NCBI RefSeq assembly: GCF_000143415.4
Contig: NW_003314397.1
Location: forward strand, 64,034-128,033
Source of the DNA: Selaginella moellendorffii
Taxonomy: Eukaryota > Streptophyta > Lycopodiopsida > Selaginellales > Selaginellaceae
Direction: 5' to 3'
DNA length: 64,000 bases
Position 1 is the stretch's first letter. Each line of letters begins with the position of its first letter. The position numbers and the translations under genes are program-made. The notes beneath the pieces are model-generated. The model had not been told where the DNA came from. It searched no databases and saw only the letters and a program-made list of their open reading frames with translations. This document shows positions 44,086 through 56,800 of the stretch, piece by piece.

Positions 44086-47000
44086 ATGGAAGCAATAGAT
44101 CACTTCTTGAGTGTCATCCCAGTTCCGGCCTATGGCCCTGCAACTGGGCAGCTCAAGCTGGAGATTGAGTCGGCAGTGCAACGCCTCGAGGAGCAATGCG
44201 GGGTAAGCCTTTGCAGTTGCAGCAGCAGTAGCAGCAAGATTGATCTCTCCATCTGCGCCAGCATGGCTTATGCCATGGTTCATCTGGACAGAGTCAGCGA
44301 CGCCATTCTGTTATTCGAATCGATTCAAGAGCGAGCTGCAAGCGAGGGGTATGTCAGGTTCCAAGTCCTGGCCTTGATCGAGAGAGGCATCCTGCTCAGA
44401 CCCGGTGTGGAAGAGCTGGAATCCGCGAAGGCGGATCTTGAGGCAGGACTGAGACTGGCGCAAGATCATCTGGGTGACGATCTGAATGAGGTTTTCCAGC
44501 TGAATACCGTGGAGCGGGGCAAGTTCGAGCTGGGCTGGCTGCTGTTTGACAAAGGAGAGTTTGGCAGCGCAGTGGAGTATCTCAAAGCGGGGCTCGCACC
44601 GCATATCGTCTACCACGCCGCGGGGGTGCACAGCTTCCTAGGAGACGCGTACCGCCGCTTAGGGGAACTTGACTTGGCGTTGGAGCATGCCAATGCATGC
44701 GTCAGCTTGGGTGGCGGGCGGCAATTCAACGGATACAAGTTGCTTGGATTCGTTTACATGGATCGAAAAGAGTACAAGCAGGCAGTGGAATCTTTCCGGG
44801 AGATGGCACTGGCCGCCGGAGAAGAGGAGATTTTTGGAGTGGCGAGCTTTGGCTGGTGGGCTGCAGGTTGTTTGGCAGTGGAACATTGCAGTGACTGTGA
44901 CCAGGCTGTGGATTGCTTGGTGTGGAGCTTGAAAGCGGCACTTCGAATCCAGGGAGATTTGCAGCTGCAAGCCAGGCGGCTTGCGAGTGCAAATATCTGG
45001 CTGCTAAATTGTCTCCTCGTCCAGCAGCACGGCAGGGTGATATCCGAGTTTTTCGGTGAGTGCGATGAGGATGGTGGTGCTCAGATGGTTCTTCCACGCT
45101 CCATGCAAGTTCTCACGGGCGAAGCATACGGGCTGCTTGGCGTGGTTATGCTCTCCCGTGGCTCGCTAGACGATGCTTACGAGCACTTGGACAGGGGCAT
45201 TAGTTTGCTGCCAGGAGACGAGACGGAGTTGCTGTTTCGTTTCCATCGTGCAATGGGGTTGCTGCTCTCCCGGAGGTCGGAGCACGATAAGGCCTTGGAG
45301 AGGTTTGAGCTGTGCACTGCATTGGCTCCAACGGAGAGAGACAAGGTTTCTTCACACATCAGGTGCTGCCTCGAGGTGAAGTCGTGCTTGGATATAGTGA
45401 GAGCTTTCGAGATGTTTGGCCGCATTCAAGCGGAGCACGCGGCTTTGCTGGAGACGGACTGGGATCTGAGAGTAGATGTTATGCTGGGAGTCGGGAAGTG
45501 CCTGTTTGCGCTTGGAAACAACATCCAAGCTCAAGCGAAGCTGGAGATCGCAAAGGAAACTTTGGAAGCGAGGGAGTGCTTGGACAATCGCCTGGGCATG
45601 GTGTACTCCATACTCTTTTTGTGTTACGTCCAGAGCAGCCGTTTCAGCGCTGCTTTCGATCTGGCCAGCCGGTTCAAGAGCAAGTATGGCGAAGACCCTC
45701 ACTTGATGTTCTACTATGGCGTTGCAAACCGGCTCCTCGGAGACAATGAGGCATCCGTCAAGACGCTAACGGACTTGCTTGAAGCCTCGAAGCATTGGAC
45801 GCTCAGGTACTCGACGCTAAATGGTCTGGCATACGCATATAGAAAGATGGGAGACTTGGATTCGGCTCTTGACAAGTTTGATCAGGCTCTGGAAGAGATT
45901 CCCGACGACATGTCGATACATGCGGCACAGGTTTATATCAACCGCGCAGGACTGTTCAATGACAGAGGAGCTGAGCAACAACGCAAAGGCAATCCTGTCC
46001 CGGCTATGGCCTCCTTCGAGAAAGCGCTGGCTGAGTACGATCGAGCAGTACAAATCATGCGGAGATTCGGCGAGTGGAACCTGCAAGATCTTGTGAGAGC
46101 TTATGCCGGGGAAGCAGTGGTTCACTTCCACATGAAAAACTACAGCGTTGCTATGCTTAAGCTGGACAGTGCTACGAGCCTGGTAAGCAGTGACGATGCA
46201 CTGCTCATGGGAAAGATCAAACGCATTCGGGCTTCTATACTCGCGACAGAAGGAAGAATGGAGGAGTCGGCCTCGGAAGCTCGTGAAGCAGCTCACCTGT
46301 TTGCGGACGTCCAGATGGAACTGCAAAACATGGAGTCTGCTTGGGTGACTCTTCTGGATGACGATATGAAGCACATATACTATTTCTTGCAGAAGATCTC
46401 ATCGAAGGCAAACAGTTTCGTGGATGCACTCTTGTGGGCCGAGAGGAGTCGCATGAGATTGTACTTTCACTTGGCCGACCAAGCTCTTAGAAACTCCACT
46501 CCCGCAAGTCCAAAGTTACTGGACCCTTTGGCATTCGACAAGGACGATCACCACGCTGCAAGCTGCATCAAAGAGGCTGTTGCGAGAGCTGGCTGTAACT
46601 CAGTGGTGGTGGAGTATGCATTCTCGGCAAACCATCCACTCTCTTCACTACTCATCTACGTTGTGCATTCCACACCAGGGGAGGATTTCACTGTCCGCTT
46701 CAAGCGCGTCCGCTTGCAGGAATTCTTTGCTTCCAAGGAAAACAAGGTGATGGGTGGAAATCTAGACGCGCTCATCAGGAAGGCCAGAACAGTGATCCAA
46801 CGCGAGAGCCACGAGGCAGAGGCAAAGGTGGCGCTGGGGATTCTCTACAAGCTCACTGTCCTGCCTGTTTGGGAGCACATCGAGCCCCATGACACCGTCA
46901 TCTTTGCTCCACAAGGAACCATGTCAGTCGTCCCGTTTGCCGCACTATACGATGGATCCGAAGGCCGGTTCCTCGTCGAGAAGAAGAATGTGGGAGTCAT

Positions 47001-47822
47001 CCCTTCCATCCGAGCTCTGCGACGCTGCCAGCTCCACCAAGAGCATCACCACGATATCGACGAGCCATCTTTCTTCGTTGCTGGGGATCCGGAGCCAATG
47101 GGTCTCGATCAGCCTCAACTTCCAGGTGCGAGGAAAGAAGCGGAGGAGATTGCCAAGCAGCTCGGCGTGGATGCGTTAGTCGGCGCAGCCATGACAAAGA
47201 GCTCCGTCATGCAAGCGCTGTCCAGCGCGTCCGTGCGTGTAGCCGTGCTCGCAACTCACGGGCTGGTGAGCCCGGCTTATCCTCACGGTGCCTTGGTCAT
47301 GCAAGGGCAAAACCAGCAGCAAGGATTCAACGAGCTTACAGTGGGTGTGACGAGCAGCCTCCGCCGAGAGGTCGATCTTGCTTTGAAGCAACAAGCTGTG
47401 CTCCACGATCAAGTTCTCACTGCCAAGGAGATTGAGCGGCTGGAGAAGGGCATCGCGGCTCGTCTCGTGGTTCTGAGCGCTTGTCAAACGGGCGATGGCG
47501 TGGTTACCAGCGAGGGATTGCTGGGGCTCGGGCGAGCAGTGTTGCAGGCTGGTGCGGCGTGTGTGCTTGTCACGCTGTGGAAAGTGGACGATGCTGCCAC
47601 ACTGCAACTCATGACTGGTATCAAAACTTTTCCTTTTCGTTTCGTTTCTTACTTTGTTGCACAGGTGTGTTTGAAGAGCTCAACAAGCAACATACCATTG
47701 TCGAGGCCGTGAGGTTTTCGATGCTCAAGTTGATCGATTCTGGAAAGCCCATCCGCTTCTGGGCTCCTCTGGTTGCTCTAGGAAGTCCCACATTGAGAAT
47801 AAGTTTGGCTGAGGAAGCTTAA
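44086..47822 (+). CDS. CHAT2, TPR-CHAT protease-like protein, two exons
   Basis: Exons 44086-47617 and 47665-47822 give 1229 aa. It has the same architecture as CHAT1, with catalytic His1058 (ATHG) and Cys1133 (SACQTG) kept. Relative to CHAT1 it has extra residues around APHIVYHAAGVHS. Substitutions cluster in the TPR half (FGECDEDGGAQM against VCERIQDAGDQM; RFKSKYGEDPHL against RFQSKCGEYAYL). The CHAT half, the intron and the downstream gene are almost identical. Both copies look functional. Confidence 0.9.
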
Positions 47823-47875
47823 GCTCCAGCCCAATTCCACAAACTAGACTAAACACTTCAATGTCGAATTCGTAA

Positions 47876-49024
47876 TTACACTGGCATGATGTCAAAGATG
47901 TATTTCCTGACAATTATTTTGCTTGAGATGTTGATGTTATCCTGGATATCTTTCATCTCTAGCGCTCTGTGTGGTTCATCTGTGGAAGACAAAACAGTTT
48001 AGAAAGCGATAAGAAAAAAGAACTTTGAGAAGAAACCTTCATGTAGTTTCGCCCCTGCGAAAACAATGTAAACAATCTGCTGCTCAACTTGTGTGAAGCT
48101 GGGATCAGAGCTCTCGATGCGGAAACTTATGGGATCACGCCTACTTTTCACTTGGTCTGGAAAAAATCGCTTGAACTTGCTGTAATGCAATACAAAATGT
48201 TAGGGAGTGTCTCAAAGTGTCTCAGGAAGTGCTATAAAGTTATGCTTGCATGAACTTTACCTGTTAAGGCTATGGTTTGCTAAAGAGTGATTCGGATAGA
48301 ACAGCTCAACCAATGCTTTGGTGCAATCAAAGGTGACAACATAGAAAAAGTAGTCGTCTTCATCCACCGATATCTCAAACCTGATCTTGGTAGAGTTTTC
48401 GATCTCATAACCTCCCTCTCGGGCCGCCCTTTTCAAGTCATTAGATTCTGGAGTTCTAGACAAAAACTTCGACCCAAATTTTCCTCCAATCTCCAGAGCC
48501 ACCCTGCACACCTCGTCATCCGCATTCTCCACAGCAAGCCTATCCAGAAGCTGCACAATTCCAGGTCTCTGTCTCGGCGAGCAAAAACTCGAGGCTGTGA
48601 TCACAGCAAGGCGAGTCTCCACAGTGAGTGCATGATTCAAAGTCGTGAGCTGCTCCTTGATCCGAGCAGTGATCTCTTCAGTGCGTCGGTTTTGCTTGAC
48701 AAGCCCTTGTCCAAAAAATGCCTTCAACACACCGGCATCCAAGTTCCCACTCTTGGTCGAGCCAGTAAATCTTTGAATCTTCACATTCGCGGCTGCCAAT
48801 TCCTTTCCAAGCTCCTCTATGACGACTGATCTCACCCGGGTGATAGGGCCAGACTCACCTGCTGCTTGAAGATCCAGTAACAAGCTCCCCGCATGATCTA
48901 CACAAGAGACTAGATCTTGCAGCTTGAGTGGTGCATTTTTAAGCTCTTCCCTCACTTGGAGTATGTGTCGCACAAGTTTTATTGCCATATCTACCAAGCC
49001 GACCACATTTCCTGCCGTGTCCAT
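47876..49024 (-). CDS. Helical-bundle protein 2 (HeLo/SesA-like N-terminus), three exons
   Basis: Exons 49024-48261, 48179-48037 and 47979-47876 give 336 aa, differing from copy 1 at only a few residues (MDTAGNVVGLVDMAIKLVRH). The stop is TAA, and a ~33-bp insertion widens the gap to CHAT2 to 53 bp. The start lies 155 bp from that of the kinase-like gene on the other strand, so the two share a short divergent promoter region. Confidence 0.75.
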
Positions 49025-49179
49025 CTTACATGACCTATGGTATGCCTCCTCCTTTCATCCTAGAATTCCAGTGAAAGTCAACACGGAATGGAATTATTCG
49101 AGCCATCGTGAAACATTTAAGTCAGTAAAGATGCCCTTGTTGAAAAGTAAAAAGGTTTTAAGAAGATTATAAGGGAACG

Positions 49180-50495
49180 ATGGACGTGTTCTACAGCGAT
49201 CCGTCACCTTGTGCGGCAATGGCTGCGTGCCACTGCGAGCCATTGCCAGTCGATTTGGGCTACAATGGAGATTTGCACATCGAAAAGGTGCGATCAGAAA
49301 CAAACAGGGATGGCAGCCAGAGCCAACCGTTCCAGATCGGTGGGTATTATGGCCCATTCTCAGCAGGCCACAGGGGCCGATTCATGTGCACTGGAGGTGA
49401 TGCTTTGGAGATCCGGCTAGAGAAGCTATTGCATACGTCCCGCTCCATCGCCGTTTACAGTGCCATCGATCTCACCACAGGCGATCAGCTTGTTCTCAAG
49501 CTGGACTACGAGGCCGACATGAACCTCGGTGTTGAAGTTTCAGCGTTGGCGTCGCTTTGCAAGCGAGGGATCAAGTCGCCCAGCTTGCCCGTGCTTGTCA
49601 GCGATGGCTGCTTCCGGGCATGGGGAGCTGCTACCGAGCACAGCCAGTTTGGTGACGTGCATGGGCTTGTCACAAAGCCGCTGGGACTTTGCATTCGAGG
49701 CATGAAGTTCCATGGGGGTGTCTTGTGCAAGTTGGCGGTTGACATCCTCCTGGGGCTATTCCACCTTCACCTGATCGGCTGCCGGCACAAGGACGTCCAC
49801 CCCCGCAACATGATCCTCTTGGGTGGCAACCAGTTCGCATTGATCGACCTCGAGTTTGCTTGGCGCGAGGACGAGGAGAAGATCTCGACATTGCAGCTGA
49901 ACATGTTCACGACGACGAAATCCCCCCTCCGTCGGACTGTCAGGCTCTTGTTTTCCGCTTGGTGGAGCTCTCCCAAGAGCGGCCTACTGTGACTATGGAG
50001 GCCGCTATCCAGATGCTGGAGGCGGAGAGTGGAACGCTAGGCGACTTCGCAGCCTACGTTTCCAGGCTCGATCGCGATGCTTGGCCTGATTTCAAACAGT
50101 GGCTGCATCGCCTCGGGAAAGCTTGCGGCCTGAGTGATGCACGTATCGAAGATTTGTTGGCAGGACGGGTATCTTCGGCAGAGTTTGGTCCGCGGCCTGT
50201 GGAAGTCGCTCCCAAACGTCCGGTGGAGCAGCCTTGGGACAACAGGCCTGTTGCGATCTGGGTCAAGTTTGTGCAGCAGCTGGGCGCCTTTGCTTGTGGG
50301 GAGGGCGCGTTTTTCCCACTGGAAGGTGTGAAGGCCAAGTGGACGCTAGATGGGGTGGAGGTGGCAGGGCGTGCAATTGGAGCCAGGGAAAACCTCGAGG
50401 AAGTGTTAGCATGGAGTGGGCACAAGGGAACGCCCGATGATCCTTCGGTAATCAGTGGCAGGCCTCGTATGATCGTCGGCACAATAGTGATCTAG
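49180..50495 (+). pseudogene. Kinase-fold protein gene with a 1-bp frameshift
   Basis: The first frame (49180-49992) shows the ATP-binding Lys (K107 in LVLKLDYE), a likely helix-C Glu (E119), the catalytic loop HKDVHPRN (D205, N210) and the metal-binding Asp of DLE (D223, where most kinases have DFG). The chemistry is therefore kept but atypical. After the activation region the meaningful frame moves by one base (SDCQALVFRLVELSQERPTV and onward to 50495). The shift maps near a run of six C at 49922-49927, where one missing C would explain it. The C-terminal ~140 residues (FFPLEGVKAKW, WSGHKGTPDDP) are not a known domain. It is either a recent pseudogene or a sequencing error in the C run. Confidence 0.7.
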
Positions 50496-50828
50496 AGATG
50501 TTCGCTCTTTAAAGAGTAGTTTGCGCTATATCCAACGGCTGGCGCTTGTCAGAAGCCCTAATCTTAATAGAATATTCGCATTAGAAAAAGGAGCCCTAAA
50601 GTTCGTTAGGGCTAGAGAATATTCGTTTTTAAAAAAGGGACCATGTAAGAAAAATCAAACGACAAAACGCGGACAATGTATATCTGTACAAAAACAAGAA
50701 CAAACCTTGTTTCCACATTCCTTGTTTTAGGATGATTAGCCCACCGCGATGAGCTAATCATCGTAAAACAAGATGTGGCTCCTTCCCTTCTCTTTCCTTT
50801 GTTTTTCGTCCCTGCTCTCTCTTCTTTC
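50496..50828. other. Intergenic region with foldbacks, no gene seen
   Basis: This lies between the kinase-like gene and the 3' end of the ATXR3-like gene. It holds an 8-bp stem AGCCCTAA-AGTTCG-TTAGGGCT at about 50594 flanked by two GAATATTCG copies, and the long hairpin described next. No ORF is supported. Confidence 0.6.
50721..50772. repeat. 20-bp near-perfect hairpin downstream of the ATXR3-like gene
   Basis: The arm at 50721-50740 pairs with 50753-50772 with one mismatch, around a 12-nt loop. CCACAT/ATGTGG outside the arms extends the stem by six pairs after a 2-nt bulge. It lies about 57 bp past the stop codon of the minus-strand methyltransferase gene, so it may be in its 3' UTR. It is too short for a typical plant miRNA precursor. 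Confidence 0.75.
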
Positions 50829-53800
50829 TCAATCGTCGTAGGGGCCTTCAAAGTTAACGGGCCTCGTCTTGAGCCAATGCATCATCTCCGAGTCTGGATA
50901 GCCGCGTCGCTGCACGGCATCCAGCATTGGACTCCCAAACAGCCCTCTGTTACTCTTGAACTCCCAAAACTGTGACTTTGGCCACTGCTTTTGAGGCCAG
51001 CGCTCCTGCGCAACAAGAACCAAGTTAGCCACAGAGAAACGAGAGAAACGAGAGAAACGCATCGAGCGTACCATTCGCGGGAACATTTCTTCTCGAAACC
51101 TGGAGCCGTACGCACGCCGAGAATCTTGCTGCAAGCCCTTGGCGTAGCAGGACGAGAAATCCGGGAGCACCAGGCAGCCTCTTCGTTGCTGTACAAGGCT
51201 GGCACCAGGATCAGCGCATGTCTGCTTGAACCAGGATATGAGCTGCCCAAGCACGTACTCCTTATTGTACGTCTTCTTCCACTTGTGGCAAGAGGGAGGA
51301 TTGACATGCTTGCCAAGATCCAGGGAGCTTATTTCAATCGGAGGGGACTCAAAGGTGCCATACTCCTGCGGTAAAATATGCGTGATGAGACGATCAACAC
51401 AAACCATAGACACGCATACCTCGCACGTAAAGAAGCACTGAGTGTACGCGTACATCTGAACCAGGTCTGCAGCTGCATCATGTCTTGACAACACTGTCGG
51501 CTCCAAACCTCGCAGCGTATCTCTTAGCCTAAAGAAATCGTCAGCAAGAACAACACAAGAAAGAGAAAACGTACCATAAGAGTGACTCCCGGAGGCTTCC
51601 CCCGTCGTCTCTTTCGTCTGGCGTATGCTCTTGAACCTGCCGCTTCAACTCAGCTAATCTATCCGCCGGGATGTGTGGCATCATACAGCTAAGCAGCTCG
51701 TTCACAATCGAATTCTCTGCACTCCACAGACGCGAAACGAGTTCCTTCTGATCGAGCTTTTTCAAAAGAGGTGGTGCCTCCCGAGGATCCGTGAACAGTT
51801 GCCGCAGGACGTACCTCACCTGAAACCGGCAAAAGAAAACGCCGTCAATAAAAGAAGATCACGAAGAGAAAAAAGAGGAACATTTACTTTGTCAAGTGTG
51901 ATGGCAATGTTTTGCAGCCTTTGATTGTAGACACCCTCGGCCTGTAAACAACAGAGGTGGGTTACAAACGTCCAAAGTCCCCTTTGATGTGATTTCAAAC
52001 CTGGTTCTCGGCATCGACTCTACCGAGTTCATAAGATAAATCGGCATCCTTTCTCTTCTTTTTAACACTTCTCATGAGCTCGTCAGGCAGTAGTTGCCGT
52101 TCCAGATTCATAAACTCCACCTACAAAAACATGAGTGGAGATCAAAGTTTAAAATTTAAAACATACCAGTCGGGCCGTATATTTTAGCAACCAATCCGGC
52201 AAGCCGTCCAGAAGACAAGATCCAACACCCGCCTGCCTCATCTCTTCGAGCTCCAACCTTGTCACCGGCCCCTCACAGCAGGCTTCAAGAAGTAGAACAT
52301 GCCGGTCCAGTAGACCATGCCGCTCCTTGATAACATCTTGTGAAGCTCCCGCATTAGCAAGATTAAGATAGCTCCCACGACAACACTGGCTTCCGCACAA
52401 ACAGATTGAGTTGTTGTACTCCTCTTTGCTCTGTAAGACGACGTGTCAGGCTTGCACAAATCATAAAGAGAAAGAGAGTGAACTTCACCTCCGTCACAGA
52501 ATTATAGTCGAAAGTTAGTTCTTCACCATTCTGGATAGGTCGTAGAGCATAGACTCCAATAATGTATCGGCCTTTGACGGCAGTGACCCTGACAAACCCG
52601 TGTTAGCACATAGGACTGATTTAATTGAGTGAAGCTTACTTTGCCTCGCAGTTTGGTCTGCATGAGTGACATATCCGACTTGCAAAATTTGCTTTGTGCA
52701 TGGCATCCACGACTACAAGGTCGTAGCCAGCAGCATCACCCTATAACCGCATTTGATCAGTAACTGACGCTCAAGAATCAGGGTAAGCACCTTTGGCCGT
52801 TCCAATAAAATGTTGTAGAACTCTGGCAAAGGTTCTTTATCTTTCTTCTGCAAATACCGGCATCCGTCCTGTTTCTCATACCATCTCCAGGCAGGATACA
52901 CCTATAATTGATTGACAGAGTTAAGTGGGAATTAAAACAAGTAAACGTGTACCTCCCCAAAGAACTCCACAACAAAGTCGTCCTCCTTAAATCCACCGTC
53001 CTTGTTACAAACCACCCCGAGGCCCTGCAGTGCAATTAATAAGTATGCCTTAACATGCACGCGCACGGCAGTGAGCATACCTTGCGATAAGCTAAATACT
53101 TCTCCTTTGTACGATTGCGCATGTTAGAGAGAAGCCCTTGGGCAAACTGTTGCATGGACGTATCTTGAGCGTCATCTACGATTCGTTGTATGACGGGTTC
53201 CAGTGAAAAATCAATTGGCGCTTTTCCTGTACCGGTAAACTGTTTTACCTCCTTGTTTATGGCTTGGAGCAATGTCTGCAAACACACTGTAAGTCGCCAA
53301 GGACAAGAAACATTCTGAAAGATCATACCTCTTCCATAAACTGCAGTTTCTCTTGAAGTGTCATCGCTGGAATCTTTGGCATAGTATCCAGAAGAAGATT
53401 ATGTGTGTACGGGTCTATTCCATAAACCTCCTGCTCCATGACTTCCAGCCCCAATTCTCTTCGAGGGTGGTACTCCTTGATGTCAGGAATGTCTAGGTGG
53501 CTGTATTCACCACGCTTCAGCTTTGAAGCCCTTAGCTTCTCCTCATAGTCGTCTGGAACCTCGACTTTCATCTTCCTTTCGACCAAGTCTTTGTCTATGA
53601 CTATCCAGTAGTCCTCAATAATCTCATACTTCCTGGTCACCGGTGGCACCATTGCTGCCTTGGTCATGCGCGCACCCCATTCGCGTACATCGCATGCATA
53701 CTCGTCCACCTCGGTGAATTCTTCATCCAGTACGACAGACTTCACTGAACGTCTTAACTTGTTGAGCTTCTTCGTCACCGTAGTTTTCCGTTTGCCTTTC

Positions 53801-56800
53801 AAGTAACCATTATCCTTTAGGACCTTTATATCCGTGGTCACCTTAACCCGTTTGTAGCCACTGTGCTGCGTCATGGAATCGATGTCCTGCTCGTTGCTGT
53901 AGCATGGGTCTATGTCCATCGGCTCTGACTCATCCACGTCTTCATCGTCCTTACTTAAGCTACAAGTGCCGATGGAGTTCAAGCTTTTCATCTTGCGATG
54001 GGAATCATCGCTTCCCTGAGTTGCACTGTCGGACACCTCACTGTCGTCGTATACCCAGTTTACTTGAGGAAAACTGTGACTAAGGTCGCCGAACTGGTCA
54101 CAGCCGTTGATATCAACATCTTGAATCGTCGGACAAGCCTCCAAAAACTTCCCGAGAGCATCCGGACTGAGCACCGTGCAATCCTTCAGCAGTATCTGCT
54201 TCAGGTTGCCCCCACCATAATTTTGTTGCTGTTTAGTAGGATGATTAGCCAACCAGTGAAAGAAAGAAACGTTCGCATACCTGGACCGAAGACAAAACAG
54301 CATCTGTGCAATGCAATCCGATGGACGTAAAATCGAGGCATTTCACTTTTGGCTTGAACTTCTCCACAGCAGCGCGCCAGGATTTGCAGGTCATAGAAAT
54401 CAATGCCAGCGATTTCAAGTCCCCTTTAAGATGATGGTAGATTCGCATCAGCATCAACTGTCCTAGTGTCTCCCAGCTGTTATTCTGTCCCTCCTCGTAC
54501 AAGTGCTCATCCGATGAGTCAAAAACGTCGTTGCGGATCAGACATCGCTGTCTTGTTCTTCTTCCTGTCGGGAGTTCATCTTCCGACGATTCTACATCGT
54601 CATTGTAAACCAGACGCCGTTTTCTGGAAGTCTGCTCCTGGCTCAATCCGTTAGACCTGAATAAAGGCCTTCTGTTGGGACGATGATCTTGGTCACCTAC
54701 AAAAGAACAGTTAGGCATTACAGTAAACCATGGGAAGCAAATAAGCGTACCATCTTCGCGTTCGTCACTTGTGTCATTGGAGCTCGAAGGCGAGGGGTGA
54801 GACCTTCCGTATCCAATCCAAGAATCTTCGCCGGAGAGCAAAGCTACTGTAGAGCACGTTGAAAGCCTTCTGTTCGACTCTATGAGCTTTGCACGAGCAT
54901 CTAAACCTTCGAACAAAATCGCGGACATCACCTGATTTTTGTAGTGCTTCATAACGTGTTCATGTAGCTGGCCGCTGGTGAAGGCCATGATAGTCTGCTG
55001 GATATTTGTGGTCACGACTTTCCTCACGCGTCGAGCACCATCAAAACTGGAAGTGGTCACCTCTGTCACGTTGAAGTTGCCATCATCCATCTCAGGCCGC
55101 GGGAGTGGCACCCAGAGATCATCGCTCTTCCTATAAGCGCTGGTACCCGGTATTAGGAGCTCTCTTCCAATCATTGCTTGCAGTTCAGCAAATGAGTACG
55201 GGCCTCTTTCGCGACCACCTCCATCCTTGTAGAACCAGTCTCCTCTACCAAGATCATGGTTGCATTTAGCCTTGATATCTGCAGAGCATGAAGACGGTCT
55301 CTGAGCTTTCGAAGCAAACGTTCTTGCTGAAGGTGTGTGCCTTTCAGGTGGCAGTGTCTTAGGACGCGTATCGCTGAAAGATGCCTTCTTCGTAAGGAAA
55401 GAGCTCGGTCTTTCCATGCTTGCTCTCTCCGGAGCAATCTCTTTTCCATGGTCGAAAGCCCTGGTAGCAGTCTTCGCTGGCCTGGTTGCCGAAGCTGATT
55501 TCGTCGTTTCAGCACTTGAATCCGCCTTCTGATTTCTGTCAAGTGCCCACTGTGGCAGTTCAAACTTTGGTCTTTCTGACACCTGGACCTGCCTCCTGGG
55601 GTCAACCCCGTAATGCGGACGTTCGCAGAGCAAAGAACCCTCATTCAGAACCACCTTGACGTAGTTCTGACCATCCGGATGAAGTAACTTCCAGTCTCCT
55701 CCCTTGGAAGTCCATCTACCAGGCTTCCACTTCAATGGACTTGGATTGTGATCGTGATGATGCAAGTCCTCCTCGGTTGACGGCGGAGGAGCAGGCACCG
55801 GCTCGGGTGGCACAACTCTGGGAACCGCATCTAGACACTCCAAATCAGCATCAACGCCGAATCCGAGGTTGTATGAGTCCTTCCACGGATTACTCAGCTC
55901 AGGCGGAGCAGAACCTGCAAAAGCCAATTACGCGTTAGCGAATATCGACCGCAAAAACCATCTTTTCCACAACCTTCGTCTGGTGAGTGTTGTCGCTGTG
56001 CATCCAACGCACCTGGCACAAAACACAAGTCAGTGGCCCGTTAAACGCCTTACGATACTTACTAATTAATAGCACAAAACTTACTCAATACAGATTTAAG
56101 CTCGTTTCCTTGGTCCGAGGCACGACAGGTCGCAAGTATTCTCTCCACCCTTCCGTCAATGTCCAAGAACTCAAAAGACTCATTTTGGAACTGCGCGTTT
56201 CCATCGATGGTCGATTCCACCAGTGTAGCATCTTTTGCATTTCTAGTAGCAGCGACAGGATTTACCAGCTTCTGTAAGGCCGACGAACCGTTGTCCGGAG
56301 ACTGTGCATGCTCTAGAGTGATCCAGGCGTTTGTCCCGCAGCGCATCACCAGGTGGTCGTCTGGCATGAACTCCCTGGACGCCAGCAGCTTCAATGCAGC
56401 CAGCTCCATAGGCCCCTGCGTGTCTCCATTCTTGTTGATGTACACCCACCCGTCCTTCACCTCTCCAGGCTCATACGTTTCATCTCGGTCTTCCTGTTCT
56501 TGTCCATCACTTTCGATCTCCATCGGAACACGAGTTCCCGGATCACCTAGAACAGGCTGCAGGGCAGCCACAGGAGGCGGAGGTGTAGAAGATTCGTGCT
56601 CTACGGAAGGAGGCGGCAAATGATGACTAGAGGAAAGAAAAGCCGATCCTTCATTCGCTTGGAATGCCGGGACCGCCGCTTGTACACTGGTAAACCTGCT
56701 ACTTGAATCCCACTGCCCGCTACTGCTACGATAGTCATCCGAGTGCCATTCCTCCGAGCTTCTGACTTGCCTCCGATCTCTTTCAGCACCTCGAATCCAG

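Noticed and set aside
50721-50772. A microRNA precursor
   Set aside because: The stem is only 20-26 bp, short for a plant precursor, and no target pairing could be tested.
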